From UBA1206 sp045600105 (lineage in GTDB: Bacteria > Bacillota > Clostridia > Oscillospirales > CAG-382), in the NCBI GenBank assembly GCA_045600105.1, contig JAZRXG010000026.1, positions 38,562 to 102,561 on the forward strand: a stretch of DNA of 64,000 nucleotides, written 5' to 3'. Positions 42,695 to 49,358 of this stretch are shown piece by piece; position 1 is the stretch's first letter; every line of letters begins with the position of its first letter. Made by a program: the position numbers and the translations under genes. The notes under the pieces were generated by a model that did not search any database, was not told where the DNA came from, and worked only from the letters and a program-made list of their open reading frames with translations.

Positions 42695-42744
42695 CTTTTT
42701 TAACATCTCGCGGCGGACAATATGCTCGAACCATATCGCTGACC
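42695..42744 (-). pseudogene. Relic of the 5' end of a DUF559 gene
   Basis: On the minus strand this segment matches the start region of the DUF559 gene (GGTCAGCGATATGG, then TTCGAGCATATTGTC and an AAAAAAG-like end) with a 13-base deletion just after the ATGG and further changes. It then breaks off into the end of repeat copy 2. It shows that gene front and repeat were duplicated together. Confidence 0.6.
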
Positions 42745-42753
42745 GATCATCAA

Positions 42754-42920
42754 AGGAAATCCTCTCAGTCGCCTTGCGGCGACAGCTCTCCTTGCTGCGG
42801 CAAGGCGAGCCCATTCACGGGGATCCTGCCACAGATTTTTCTTTATGCAATACGTTGCTTATACAAATATTCCCCATTTTCGCAAGCCTTCGTTTATTCT
42901 GCTTTGAAATGTGGGGGTTC
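42754..42920 (+). repeat. Two-hairpin repeat, copy 3
   Basis: Nearly base-for-base the same as copy 2 over about 165 bp, including the tail after the hairpins (CATTCACGGGGATCCTG and onward to TTTGAAATGTGGGG). The gap 42492-43079 therefore contains only repeats and a gene relic. Confidence 0.85.
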
Positions 42921-42930
42921 CGCTTTGACT

Positions 42931-43048
42931 ATCAGCATTCTGCTCACGCTTTGCAGCCCTCTGTAATTCGCGCACGTCGTTCGTCAGCAGGCTCGCCTTG
43001 CCGCGGCAAGGAGAGCCGGCACGCGAAGCGTGACTGAGAGGATTCTCC
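42931..43048 (-). repeat. Two-hairpin repeat, copy 4
   Basis: Matches copy 1 in the same orientation over about 118 bp, with mismatches mostly in the first 30 bases. The core stem reads CCTTGCCGCGGCAAGG. It ends about 30 bases before the stop codon of the DUF1846 gene. Confidence 0.85.
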
Positions 43049-43079
43049 AAGGTGAGATTTCCTCCGCTTTGCTTGATAC

Positions 43080-44567
43080 TTATCTATGATAAAGCTTCTT
43101 GGTCTGATAAATGGGCTCGCAGGTGAGGTTGATGCCGAGTTTTTTGAAGATGGTGTCATCGACCTGTGAAAGGATGACGCTGGAATGGGCTTCGCAGCCG
43201 CGAAGTTCCTTGAGCTTTTCCATACAGAGCGCGGCGTTGGGGTCGGTGGACGCGCAGATACTGAGCGCCACGAGCACTTCGTCGGTGTGCAGGCGCGGGT
43301 TTCTGTTGCCGAGCACCTTGGTCTTGAGATCCTGAATCGGCTCGATATATTTCTGAGCGATAAGATAAATGCCGTCGTCTATCCCCGCGAGCGCCTTGAG
43401 AGCGTTGAGCAGCATTGCGCTTGAAGCGCCGAGCAGCGACGTGGTCCTGCCGGTGATTATCCTGCCGTCGGGCAGTTCCATCGCGGCGGCGGGCAGCCCC
43501 GTTTCGGCGGCTTTGGTGTTGGCGGCGCTCACGACGAGTCTTTCTTCAACGGAAGTGCCTGCCTGACGCATGAGCAGTTCGCATTTCGCGGTCTCACCGT
43601 CGGACGTCGAAAGTCCTTTTCTTTCATTGCAGGCGCAGGCGTAATAACGTCTGATTATCTCCTGTCTTGCGGCGCTTACCACCGCTTCTTCATCGCTTAT
43701 GCAGTTTCCTGCCATATTCACGCCCATATCCGTGGGGGATTTGTAGGGCGACGTGCCGTAGATGCGTTCGAACATCGCGTTGACGACGGGGAATATCTCG
43801 ACGTCGCGGTTGTAGTTGACGGTCAGTTTGCCGTAGGCTTCGAGGTGGAACGGGTCGATCATGTTGACGTCACCGAGGTCGACGGTCGCCGCCTCGTAAG
43901 CGATGTTGACGGGATGCTTGAGCGGCAGATTCCATATCGGGAAGGTCTCGAACTTGGCGTATCCCGCGTTGACGCCGCGTTTATGCTCGTGATAAAGCTG
44001 CGAAAGGCAGACCGCGAGCTTTCCGCTGCCGGGGCCGGGAGCGGTGACGACGATGAGGGAACGGGTCGTTTCGATGAAATCGTTCTTGCCGTAGCCTTCG
44101 TCCGACACGATATGACTGACCGCGGACGGATAGCCCTCGATCATATAATGGTGATAGACCTTGATACCGAGTTTTTCGAGCCTTTCGGAGAACGCCGCCG
44201 CCGAAGGCTGAGCGACGTACTGAGTGAGCACGACGCTGCCGACGTAGAAGCCGACGAGTCTGAACGCGTCGATGAGACGGAGCACGTCGGCGTCGTAGGT
44301 GATGCCGAGGTCGCCCCTCATTTTGTTCTTTTCGATGTCGTAGGCGTTGATGGCAACGACGATCTCGACCTGATCCTTGAGCTTGAGCAGCATCTGCAGC
44401 TTGCTGTCGGGATGGAAGCCGGGCAGCACGCGCGACGCGTGGTAGTCGTCGAACAGCTTGCCGCCGAATTCAAGATAAAGCTTTCCGCCGAAAGCGGAGA
44501 TCCTTTCCTTGATCTTTTCAGATTGCATCCTTACGTATTTGTCATTGTCGAAACCGATCTTTTTCAT
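43080..44567 (-). CDS. DUF1846 (UPF0371) family protein
   Basis: This 495-residue protein is a full-length DUF1846 member, recognised from KIGFDNDKYVRMQSEKIKERI at the start, GKLYLEFGGKLFDDYHASRVLPGF, VVTAPGPGSGKLAVCLSQLYHE (a phosphate-loop-like segment) and YKSPTDMGVNMAGN. The family is cytosolic, conserved in Firmicutes and Bacteroidetes, and of unknown function, with a fold related to nucleotide-binding enzymes. Of two adjacent ATG codons the second (44567) has better spacing from AGGTG. It follows the amidohydrolase gene by about 24 bases and is likely co-transcribed. Confidence 0.92.
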   Translation of the reverse strand: MKKIGFDNDKYVRMQSEKIKERISAFGGKLYLEFGGKLFDDYHASRVLPGFHPDSKLQMLLKLKDQVEIVVAINAYDIEKNKMRGDLGITYDADVLRLIDAFRLVGFYVGSVVLTQYVAQPSAAAFSERLEKLGIKVYHHYMIEGYPSAVSHIVSDEGYGKNDFIETTRSLIVVTAPGPGSGKLAVCLSQLYHEHKRGVNAGYAKFETFPIWNLPLKHPVNIAYEAATVDLGDVNMIDPFHLEAYGKLTVNYNRDVEIFPVVNAMFERIYGTSPYKSPTDMGVNMAGNCISDEEAVVSAARQEIIRRYYACACNERKGLSTSDGETAKCELLMRQAGTSVEERLVVSAANTKAAETGLPAAAMELPDGRIITGRTTSLLGASSAMLLNALKALAGIDDGIYLIAQKYIEPIQDLKTKVLGNRNPRLHTDEVLVALSICASTDPNAALCMEKLKELRGCEAHSSVILSQVDDTIFKKLGINLTCEPIYQTKKLYHR

Positions 44568-44591
44568 CATATCACCTGTATCGCTAAAAAA

Positions 44592-45377
44592 TCATAGTCC
44601 GAAAAGTTTTTCGGCGTTGGTTTGGTATATTTTGAGTTTTTCTTCTGCGGTAAGTCCTATGGCGTCCAGCTTTTCAAACGCGTCGCGCGGAGACGAAAGC
44701 GGAAAATCCGAGCCGAACATGACCTTGTCGACTCCGTGACGACGTATCATGCCGAGCACTCTTTCGGGCTCGAGGTCGAGCAGCGCGTCGGACGTTTCGG
44801 TATACACGTTCGTGCCGATAAGATATTTTTCGGCGTCGTCCCAGACGGAGTACCCGCACATATGGGCGGCGATTATCTTGAGCGACGGCACTTTTTCCGC
44901 CACGTTCAGCACTCTGACCGGCGTGGAATAGTCGGTATTCCTGTCGCCGACGTGGAACAGCACCGGCAGCTCAAGCTCGGCGCAGATACGGTATATCTCC
45001 ACGGCGTTGGGCTCATCAATATTATATTTCTGAAAATCGGGGTGCATTTTTATGCCCTTCGAGCCGAGTGACTTGACCCTTTCGAGCTCTTTTGCCGCCT
45101 CGCTCGGTGACATAAACGGATAAAACGACGAAAACGGGATGAAAGCCGGGTATTTCCCCGCTTCCTCAAGCAGAAAATCGTTGTTTTTGGTGACAATCTC
45201 TTCCTTGAGCGCCGCCGAAGAAATGCAGCACTTCATTTCGGGAAGTCTGATCCCGTCGAGCGTCGACGCCTTTCCGTCGCATTGCATGGGTATCCCGTAA
45301 TAGCCGCCGATGTTGGCAACGCCCTTGGCAGCGACCTTGTCGGGAAAAATATGTGTGTGAATGTCGTATACTGTCAT
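44592..45377 (-). CDS. Amidohydrolase-2-type metal-dependent hydrolase
   Basis: This 261-residue protein is a compact TIM-barrel hydrolase: YDIHTHIFPDK provides the HxH metal site, GIKMHPDFQKYN and VLFHVGDRN contribute further ligands or substrate contacts, IIAAHMCGYSVW carries the third His, and MFGSDFPLSSPRDAFEKLD supplies the catalytic Asp region. This is the amidohydrolase-2 (decarboxylase-like) layout. Substrate is unknown. The ribosome site is poor, and a terminator hairpin of the upstream gene lies 11 bases before the ATG, so basal expression may be low. Confidence 0.87.
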   Translation of the reverse strand: MTVYDIHTHIFPDKVAAKGVANIGGYYGIPMQCDGKASTLDGIRLPEMKCCISSAALKEEIVTKNNDFLLEEAGKYPAFIPFSSFYPFMSPSEAAKELERVKSLGSKGIKMHPDFQKYNIDEPNAVEIYRICAELELPVLFHVGDRNTDYSTPVRVLNVAEKVPSLKIIAAHMCGYSVWDDAEKYLIGTNVYTETSDALLDLEPERVLGMIRRHGVDKVMFGSDFPLSSPRDAFEKLDAIGLTAEEKLKIYQTNAEKLFGL

Positions 45378-45388
45378 TTGCTTTCATT

Positions 45389-45418
45389 AAAAAAGCCGTT
45401 CATACGAACAGCTTTTTT
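45389..45418 (-). terminator. Terminator of the efp / CD1247-like operon
   Basis: AAAAAAGCCGTTC (45389-45401) pairs with 45406-45418 with one mismatch, and both sides end in A or T runs. Confidence 0.85.
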
Positions 45419-45440
45419 GTTTCCTTGTGTTAAAGGATGA

Positions 45441-45782
45441 TTATTCCTTGTCTTCGCAGCAGCCGCAGTCGCAGTCGTCGTCTTCGCAGCAATCGCAGTC
45501 GCAATCGTCGTCGCAGCAGCAGTCGCAGTCGCAGTCGTCGTCGCAGCAGCAGTCCTCGAATTCGCCGTAGATGTCATCTTCAACGTGAGCGAGGTCTTCG
45601 TCGAGTTCGTCGCAGTATTCGTTGAGGTCGGCAGTCTCGTCCTCGAGGTCCTGAACGGAGATGGCGAGGTCTTCGAGAAGGTCAGCGATCTTGGCAAAAA
45701 GTTTGCCTTCGTTGGTGTTGGTGTCGATATTCATGCCTTCGAGGAGGCCTTTGAGATAAGCAGCTTTTTCGATGGGAGTCAT
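45441..45782 (-). CDS. CD1247-like protein with a Cys/Asp-only repeat tail
   Basis: Residues 1-70 (MTPIEKAAYLKGLLEGMNID, then GKLFAKIADLLEDLAISVQDLEDE) match the N-terminal domain of CD1247-like Clostridia proteins, which normally continue into a zinc-ribbon domain. Here the C-terminus instead consists of residues 77-113, made almost only of Cys and Asp in blocks such as CCCDDDCDCD, with 16 cysteines in positions 78-109. That tail could bind several metal ions. AAAGGAAA precedes the ATG. It lies 32 bases after efp and shares its operon. The tail is encoded by a GCAGTCGTCGTC-like DNA repeat, so its length may vary between strains. Confidence 0.75.
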   Translation of the reverse strand: MTPIEKAAYLKGLLEGMNIDTNTNEGKLFAKIADLLEDLAISVQDLEDETADLNEYCDELDEDLAHVEDDIYGEFEDCCCDDDCDCDCCCDDDCDCDCCEDDDCDCGCCEDKE

Positions 45783-45814
45783 GGCTATTTCCTTTCTGTC
45801 GGATTTATTCCGTC

Positions 45815-46372
45815 TTATACTCTTTCAAGATATTCGCCGGTACGGGTGTCGATCCTGATCTTGTCGCCTTCGTTGATGAACATGGGGACTTTGATCTCGG
45901 CGCCGGTCTCTACAACCGCGAACTTGGTGACGTTGGTGGCGGTGTTGCCCTTTACGCCCGGTTCAGCCTTGGTGATCTCGAGTTCAACGAACGTGGGGGG
46001 TTCAACGGAGAATACATTGCCTTTGTAGGAAACGAGACGGCAGGTGTCGCCTTCCTTGACGAACTTGAAGTTGTCGGGAAGCTTGTCTGCGTTGAGGGGG
46101 ACCTGATCATAGGTTTCCATATCCATGAAGTAGTAAAGATCGCCGTCGGCGTAGCTGTACTGCATGTCTTTTCTTTCAACTACCGCGGTGGGGAATTTTG
46201 CGGTGGGGTTGAAGGTCTGTTCAACAACGGCACCGGTGATGACGTTGCGGAGTTTGGTTCTTACGAAAGCGGCGCCTTTGCCGGGTTTAACGTGCTGGAA
46301 TTCGATGATCTGCATTACAGATCCTTCCATTTCAAAAGTGAGGCCGTTTCTGAAATCGCCTGCTGTTACCAT
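45815..46372 (-). CDS. efp: Elongation factor P
   Basis: This 185-residue protein is full-length EF-P: MVTAGDFRNGLTFEMEGSVMQIIEFQHVKPGKGAAF contains the KOW-like first domain with the loop lysine Lys32, and the rest covers the two OB domains (TGEYLERV at the end). EF-P helps ribosomes through polyproline stretches. The start at 46372 follows GAAAGGA at a somewhat long distance; the longer frame includes the promoter and is rejected. It has its own promoter and is followed by the CD1247-like gene. The usual Clostridia neighbour, an M24 peptidase, lies just upstream. Confidence 0.97.
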   Translation of the reverse strand: MVTAGDFRNGLTFEMEGSVMQIIEFQHVKPGKGAAFVRTKLRNVITGAVVEQTFNPTAKFPTAVVERKDMQYSYADGDLYYFMDMETYDQVPLNADKLPDNFKFVKEGDTCRLVSYKGNVFSVEPPTFVELEITKAEPGVKGNTATNVTKFAVVETGAEIKVPMFINEGDKIRIDTRTGEYLERV

Positions 46373-46409
46373 ATTAAAGTAGTCCTTTCTATATTCAATA
46401 ACTATATAG

Positions 46410-46438
46410 ATTTTAACCCATAGAGTCGGTTTTGTCAA
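46410..46438 (-). promoter_or_regulatory. Promoter of efp
   Basis: On the minus strand TTGACA (46433-46438) and TAAAAT (46410-46415) are 17 bases apart. Confidence 0.82.
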
Positions 46439-46462
46439 TGCTTTTTTTGCAAAAAACATTTA

Positions 46463-46496
46463 TTTTGCCGCAGAAATATCTTCCTTTTGGGCAAAA
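46463..46496 (-). terminator. Possible weak terminator after the M24 peptidase gene
   Basis: TTTTGCC (46463-46469) can pair with GGCAAAA (46490-46496) across a 20-base loop just downstream of the peptidase stop. Confidence 0.4.
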
Positions 46497-46502
46497 ACGC
46501 TC

Positions 46503-47573
46503 TTAAAGCTCGATAAGCTCCTTGGGTGAATGGGTAAGTCCCAGACAGCCTTCCTTCGTCATAAGCACCATATCCTCGATCCTCACGCCGTATTTGCCCT
46601 CGAGATAGATACCGGGCTCGACCGTCATGACCGACGACTCGGGGATGAGGTCTTCGTATTTAGGCGAAAAACGGGGAGATTCGTGTATTTCGATGCCGAG
46701 GGAATGGCCGAGTCCGTGACCGAAGTTCTTTCCGTAGCCGGCGTCGGCAATTACCTTGGCGGCAATGGCGTGGCAGTCGGAACCGGGCATGCCCGCTTTG
46801 ACCCCGCCGATGGACTTGAGCTGCGCCTTGAGGACGGTCCCGTACACGTGCTTCATTTCGTCGTCGGCTTTGCCGAAAACGACGGTACGCGTCATATCGG
46901 AGCAGTATCCGTGATATTTCGCGCCGAAATCCATCGTGATGAACGAGTTTTTCACGATCTGTCTGTCGGACGGCACGCCGTGAGGAAGAGACGAATTGCT
47001 GCCCGAAACGGCGATGGTGTCGAACGCCATGTTGTCGCCGCCGTTGCGTTTTACGAAATACTCGAGCTCCGCGGCTATCTCGCGTTCGGTCACGCCTTCG
47101 CGGATGAACGAAAGGATGTGGGTGAAAGCCGCGTCGGTGATCGCCTGCGCGGTCTTTATCTTTTCGATCTCATCGGGCGATTTTATCATTCTGAATTCGC
47201 CGCAGATATCGTTTATAGCGGTAAATTCGTATTCGGGGAATTTTTCCTTGAGCTTTTCAAGACGCGACACGGTAACGAAAGACGAGTCGAAAACGACTTT
47301 TTTGCCCTTTATGAGCTTTTTCATCGTGTCGTACACGCCGTCGGCAAGCAGAACGACCTCAACGTCGTCGTAAGCGTCGCCCGACGCCTTTGCCATGGAA
47401 GCGGCTTCGATATAGCGGGAGTCAACGCAGAGCTTGGTCGATCCGCCGTCGACTATGACGACGCCGTCGGTGGAATAGAACCCCGTGAGCCAGTACATAC
47501 TCACGTCATCAAAGAATATCGCCGCGTCACCTGCCGACGCGATTTTTGAATATACCTGTCTGCCTTTTGTCAT
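46503..47573 (-). CDS. M24-family Xaa-Pro aminopeptidase
   Basis: This 356-residue protein has the creatinase-like N-terminal domain (to about 130) and a pita-bread catalytic domain with all metal-ligand motifs: MDFGAKYHGYCSDMTRT (Asp pair), GHGLGHSLGIEIHE (His), MTVEPGIYLEGKYGVRIED (two Glu). It removes N-terminal residues before proline or cleaves Xaa-Pro dipeptides. TGGAGGAA precedes the ATG at 47573, which overlaps the hslO stop by four bases (ATGA). The longer frame runs over hslO and is rejected. Its neighbour efp is the common arrangement in Firmicutes. Confidence 0.93.
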   Translation of the reverse strand: MTKGRQVYSKIASAGDAAIFFDDVSMYWLTGFYSTDGVVIVDGGSTKLCVDSRYIEAASMAKASGDAYDDVEVVLLADGVYDTMKKLIKGKKVVFDSSFVTVSRLEKLKEKFPEYEFTAINDICGEFRMIKSPDEIEKIKTAQAITDAAFTHILSFIREGVTEREIAAELEYFVKRNGGDNMAFDTIAVSGSNSSLPHGVPSDRQIVKNSFITMDFGAKYHGYCSDMTRTVVFGKADDEMKHVYGTVLKAQLKSIGGVKAGMPGSDCHAIAAKVIADAGYGKNFGHGLGHSLGIEIHESPRFSPKYEDLIPESSVMTVEPGIYLEGKYGVRIEDMVLMTKEGCLGLTHSPKELIEL

Positions 47574-48442
47574 TTTGATTCCTCCAGAAGTTTTTTCAGA
47601 TCCGATTTTGAATAAACGTATTTTTTGTCGCAGAACTGGCAGCAAAGCTCGGTCTTTTCCTCCGAGTCGATAAGCGACTGCAGTTCGGCTCTCCCGAGCG
47701 CGATGAGCGCGGCGTCGGTCTTGTAACGGCTGCATTTGCACTCGTAAGCCACTTGTATCTCGTCGAAAACGTCGTATTTGATGCCGTCGAGATAAGAAGC
47801 AAGCACTTCCTCGAGAGAAGCCGAGCAGAGCATCGACGTCAGCGACGGCAGCTTTTTCAGATTTTCCTCGAGCTTGTCGGCGATCGCCTCGTCGGCGAAC
47901 GGAAGGAGCTGCACTATCACACCGCCTGCCGCCTTGCACGAAAGGTCGGTGTCCACGAGCACGCCGAGAGCACAGAGCGTGGGGACCTGCTCGCTTTTCG
48001 CGTAGTACGACGCGATGTCCTCGGCGATCTCGCCGCTCACTATGTCGGCGACCCCGACATAGGGCTCATCGCCGCCCGCGTCACGCAGTATGTGCATGCT
48101 TCCCTTGCCGATGGCGCCGGAAACGTCGAGCTTGCCGTTCGGCTTGAGCGGGATATCGACGTTGGGGTTCTGAATATACCCTCTCACGTTGCCTTTCCAG
48201 TCGGAGGTAACGACCACCCTGCCCGCTTTTCCGTCGCCGTGGAAGCTGATGGTGAGCGAATCGGTCTCTTCGCCGAGGAGAGAACCGAGCAGCGACGCCG
48301 CCGAAAGCGTTCTGCCGAGAGCGGCTGTGCATACGGGCGTGGTGCCGTGTATCCTTATCGCTTCGTTTACTATATCTTTTGTGTCTCCGGCAAGTATCCT
48401 TGCCGATCCGTCGCGTGTGACGGCTCTGATTATTCTTGACAT
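47570..48442 (-). CDS. hslO: Hsp33 redox-regulated chaperone
   Basis: This 290-residue protein is full-length Hsp33. The chaperone core covers residues 1-225 (SRIIRAVTRDGSARI, GRTLSAASLLGSLL, GYIQNPNVDIPLKPNGKLDVSGAIG). The C-terminal redox switch has Cys235-x-Cys237 and Cys268-x-x-Cys271, with an additional Cys at 267, the zinc ligands that release on oxidation. The final segment KKYVYSKSDLKKLLEE is typical. It starts three bases after the methyltransferase gene ends and is translationally coupled to the peptidase. It helps this anaerobe survive oxidative and bleach-like stress. Confidence 0.96.
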   Translation of the reverse strand: MSRIIRAVTRDGSARILAGDTKDIVNEAIRIHGTTPVCTAALGRTLSAASLLGSLLGEETDSLTISFHGDGKAGRVVVTSDWKGNVRGYIQNPNVDIPLKPNGKLDVSGAIGKGSMHILRDAGGDEPYVGVADIVSGEIAEDIASYYAKSEQVPTLCALGVLVDTDLSCKAAGGVIVQLLPFADEAIADKLEENLKKLPSLTSMLCSASLEEVLASYLDGIKYDVFDEIQVAYECKCSRYKTDAALIALGRAELQSLIDSEEKTELCCQFCDKKYVYSKSDLKKLLEESK

Positions 48443-48445
48443 TTT

Positions 48446-49192
48446 TCAAAGACTCCTGTTTTTTCTGAGAACGTAATATGCTTTCGCGTCGCCTTCTTCG
48501 CTCTTCTTCCCGTCGGTCGAGCCGTAAACGCCGAGCACGTCGAAGCCCGCGTCGGATATCGCCTTTGCGAGAGTGCGCGGAGGATGGTATTTCTGCGTGT
48601 GGACGGCGTCGTCACGAACGTAAGTGCCGTCTTCGCCGAGTGTGAACGACGTGAGCCAGAAGCGGCAAAGACGCGTTTTTTTGTTGTATTCGCTCCGCCA
48701 GACGAGAAGCGAGTCATCGTCCTCATAGACGTAGCTTCTGCCGTCGTAGACGTTTTCGTAGGTGTGAGCGGTGTTGACGTCAAAGACGAAAATGCCGCCT
48801 TTTTCCATGAAAAAGCCCACTTTGGCTATCGCTTTTTCCACGTCGGACGCTTTGGTGAGGTAGTTGAGGCAGTCGAAGGTCGAAACGCAGCCCTGCACGG
48901 TGCCGAAAAGGTCAAGCTCCCTCATATCCTGCTTCACGGGAAGTATGTCGCGCCCCCCTATCTTGTTGATGAGCACCGACAGCATCTCGTCGGAAACGTC
49001 GGCGGCGGTGACGCTGCAGCCCATGTCGGCAAGACGGAGCGCAAGCTCGCCCGTGCCGCATCCGAGGTCGAGCACCTCTTTGATCTCGACTCCGCTTTTG
49101 CCGAACGCGTCTTTGACGAACGCCGCGTAGGCGTCGTAATCGGCGCTGTTGTATATATCGTATTTTTCAGCCATGATCCCGAAATTTTCCAT
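48446..49192 (-). CDS. SAM-dependent class I methyltransferase
   Basis: This 248-residue protein has a standard Rossmann methyltransferase core: VLDLGCGTGELALRLADMGC-type motif I (residues 40-60), VTAADVSDEML as motif II, QGCVSTFDCLNYL in the motif IV position, and GGIFVFDVNT after it. The C-terminal part (TRLCRFWLTSFTLGEDGTYVRDDAVHTQKYHPP) matches small-molecule or unknown-substrate methyltransferases common in Firmicutes. It leads the hslO operon behind a clear promoter. AAGAGGT lies about eleven bases before the ATG; MAEKYDIY six codons later is an alternative start. Confidence 0.88.
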   Translation of the reverse strand: MENFGIMAEKYDIYNSADYDAYAAFVKDAFGKSGVEIKEVLDLGCGTGELALRLADMGCSVTAADVSDEMLSVLINKIGGRDILPVKQDMRELDLFGTVQGCVSTFDCLNYLTKASDVEKAIAKVGFFMEKGGIFVFDVNTAHTYENVYDGRSYVYEDDDSLLVWRSEYNKKTRLCRFWLTSFTLGEDGTYVRDDAVHTQKYHPPRTLAKAISDAGFDVLGVYGSTDGKKSEEGDAKAYYVLRKNRSL

Positions 49193-49216
49193 AAATAATA
49201 TACCTCTTAAACATAT

Positions 49217-49245
49217 ATTATATATCCTTTTTCGCCCGTTTACAA
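49217..49245 (-). promoter_or_regulatory. Promoter of the methyltransferase-hslO-peptidase operon
   Basis: On the minus strand TTGTAA (49240-49245) and a perfect TATAAT (49217-49222) are 17 bases apart. Confidence 0.78.
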
Positions 49246-49290
49246 GAGGAAAATGAAGATTTTCGGCAAATAAGCCTTAAGCAAATAGGA

Positions 49291-49319
49291 AAGGATTTCC
49301 GCGGAAAGCGGAAATCCTT
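49291..49319 (-). repeat. GGATTTCC hairpin element after the surface-protein gene
   Basis: AAGGATTTCCGC (49291-49302) pairs perfectly with 49308-49319. It lies 40 bases downstream of the surface-protein stop and may terminate it, although the T tract is poor. Confidence 0.65.
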
Positions 49320-49358
49320 ACAACACTTATTCACTTTTCACTATTACTTCTTACTTCA

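Noticed and set aside
42346..43037. Overlapping plus-strand frames of 206 and 168 codons
   Set aside because: They translate the two-hairpin repeat copies and part of the DUF559 gene, and repeat the same peptide twice. Such repeat-encoded peptides are common false genes.
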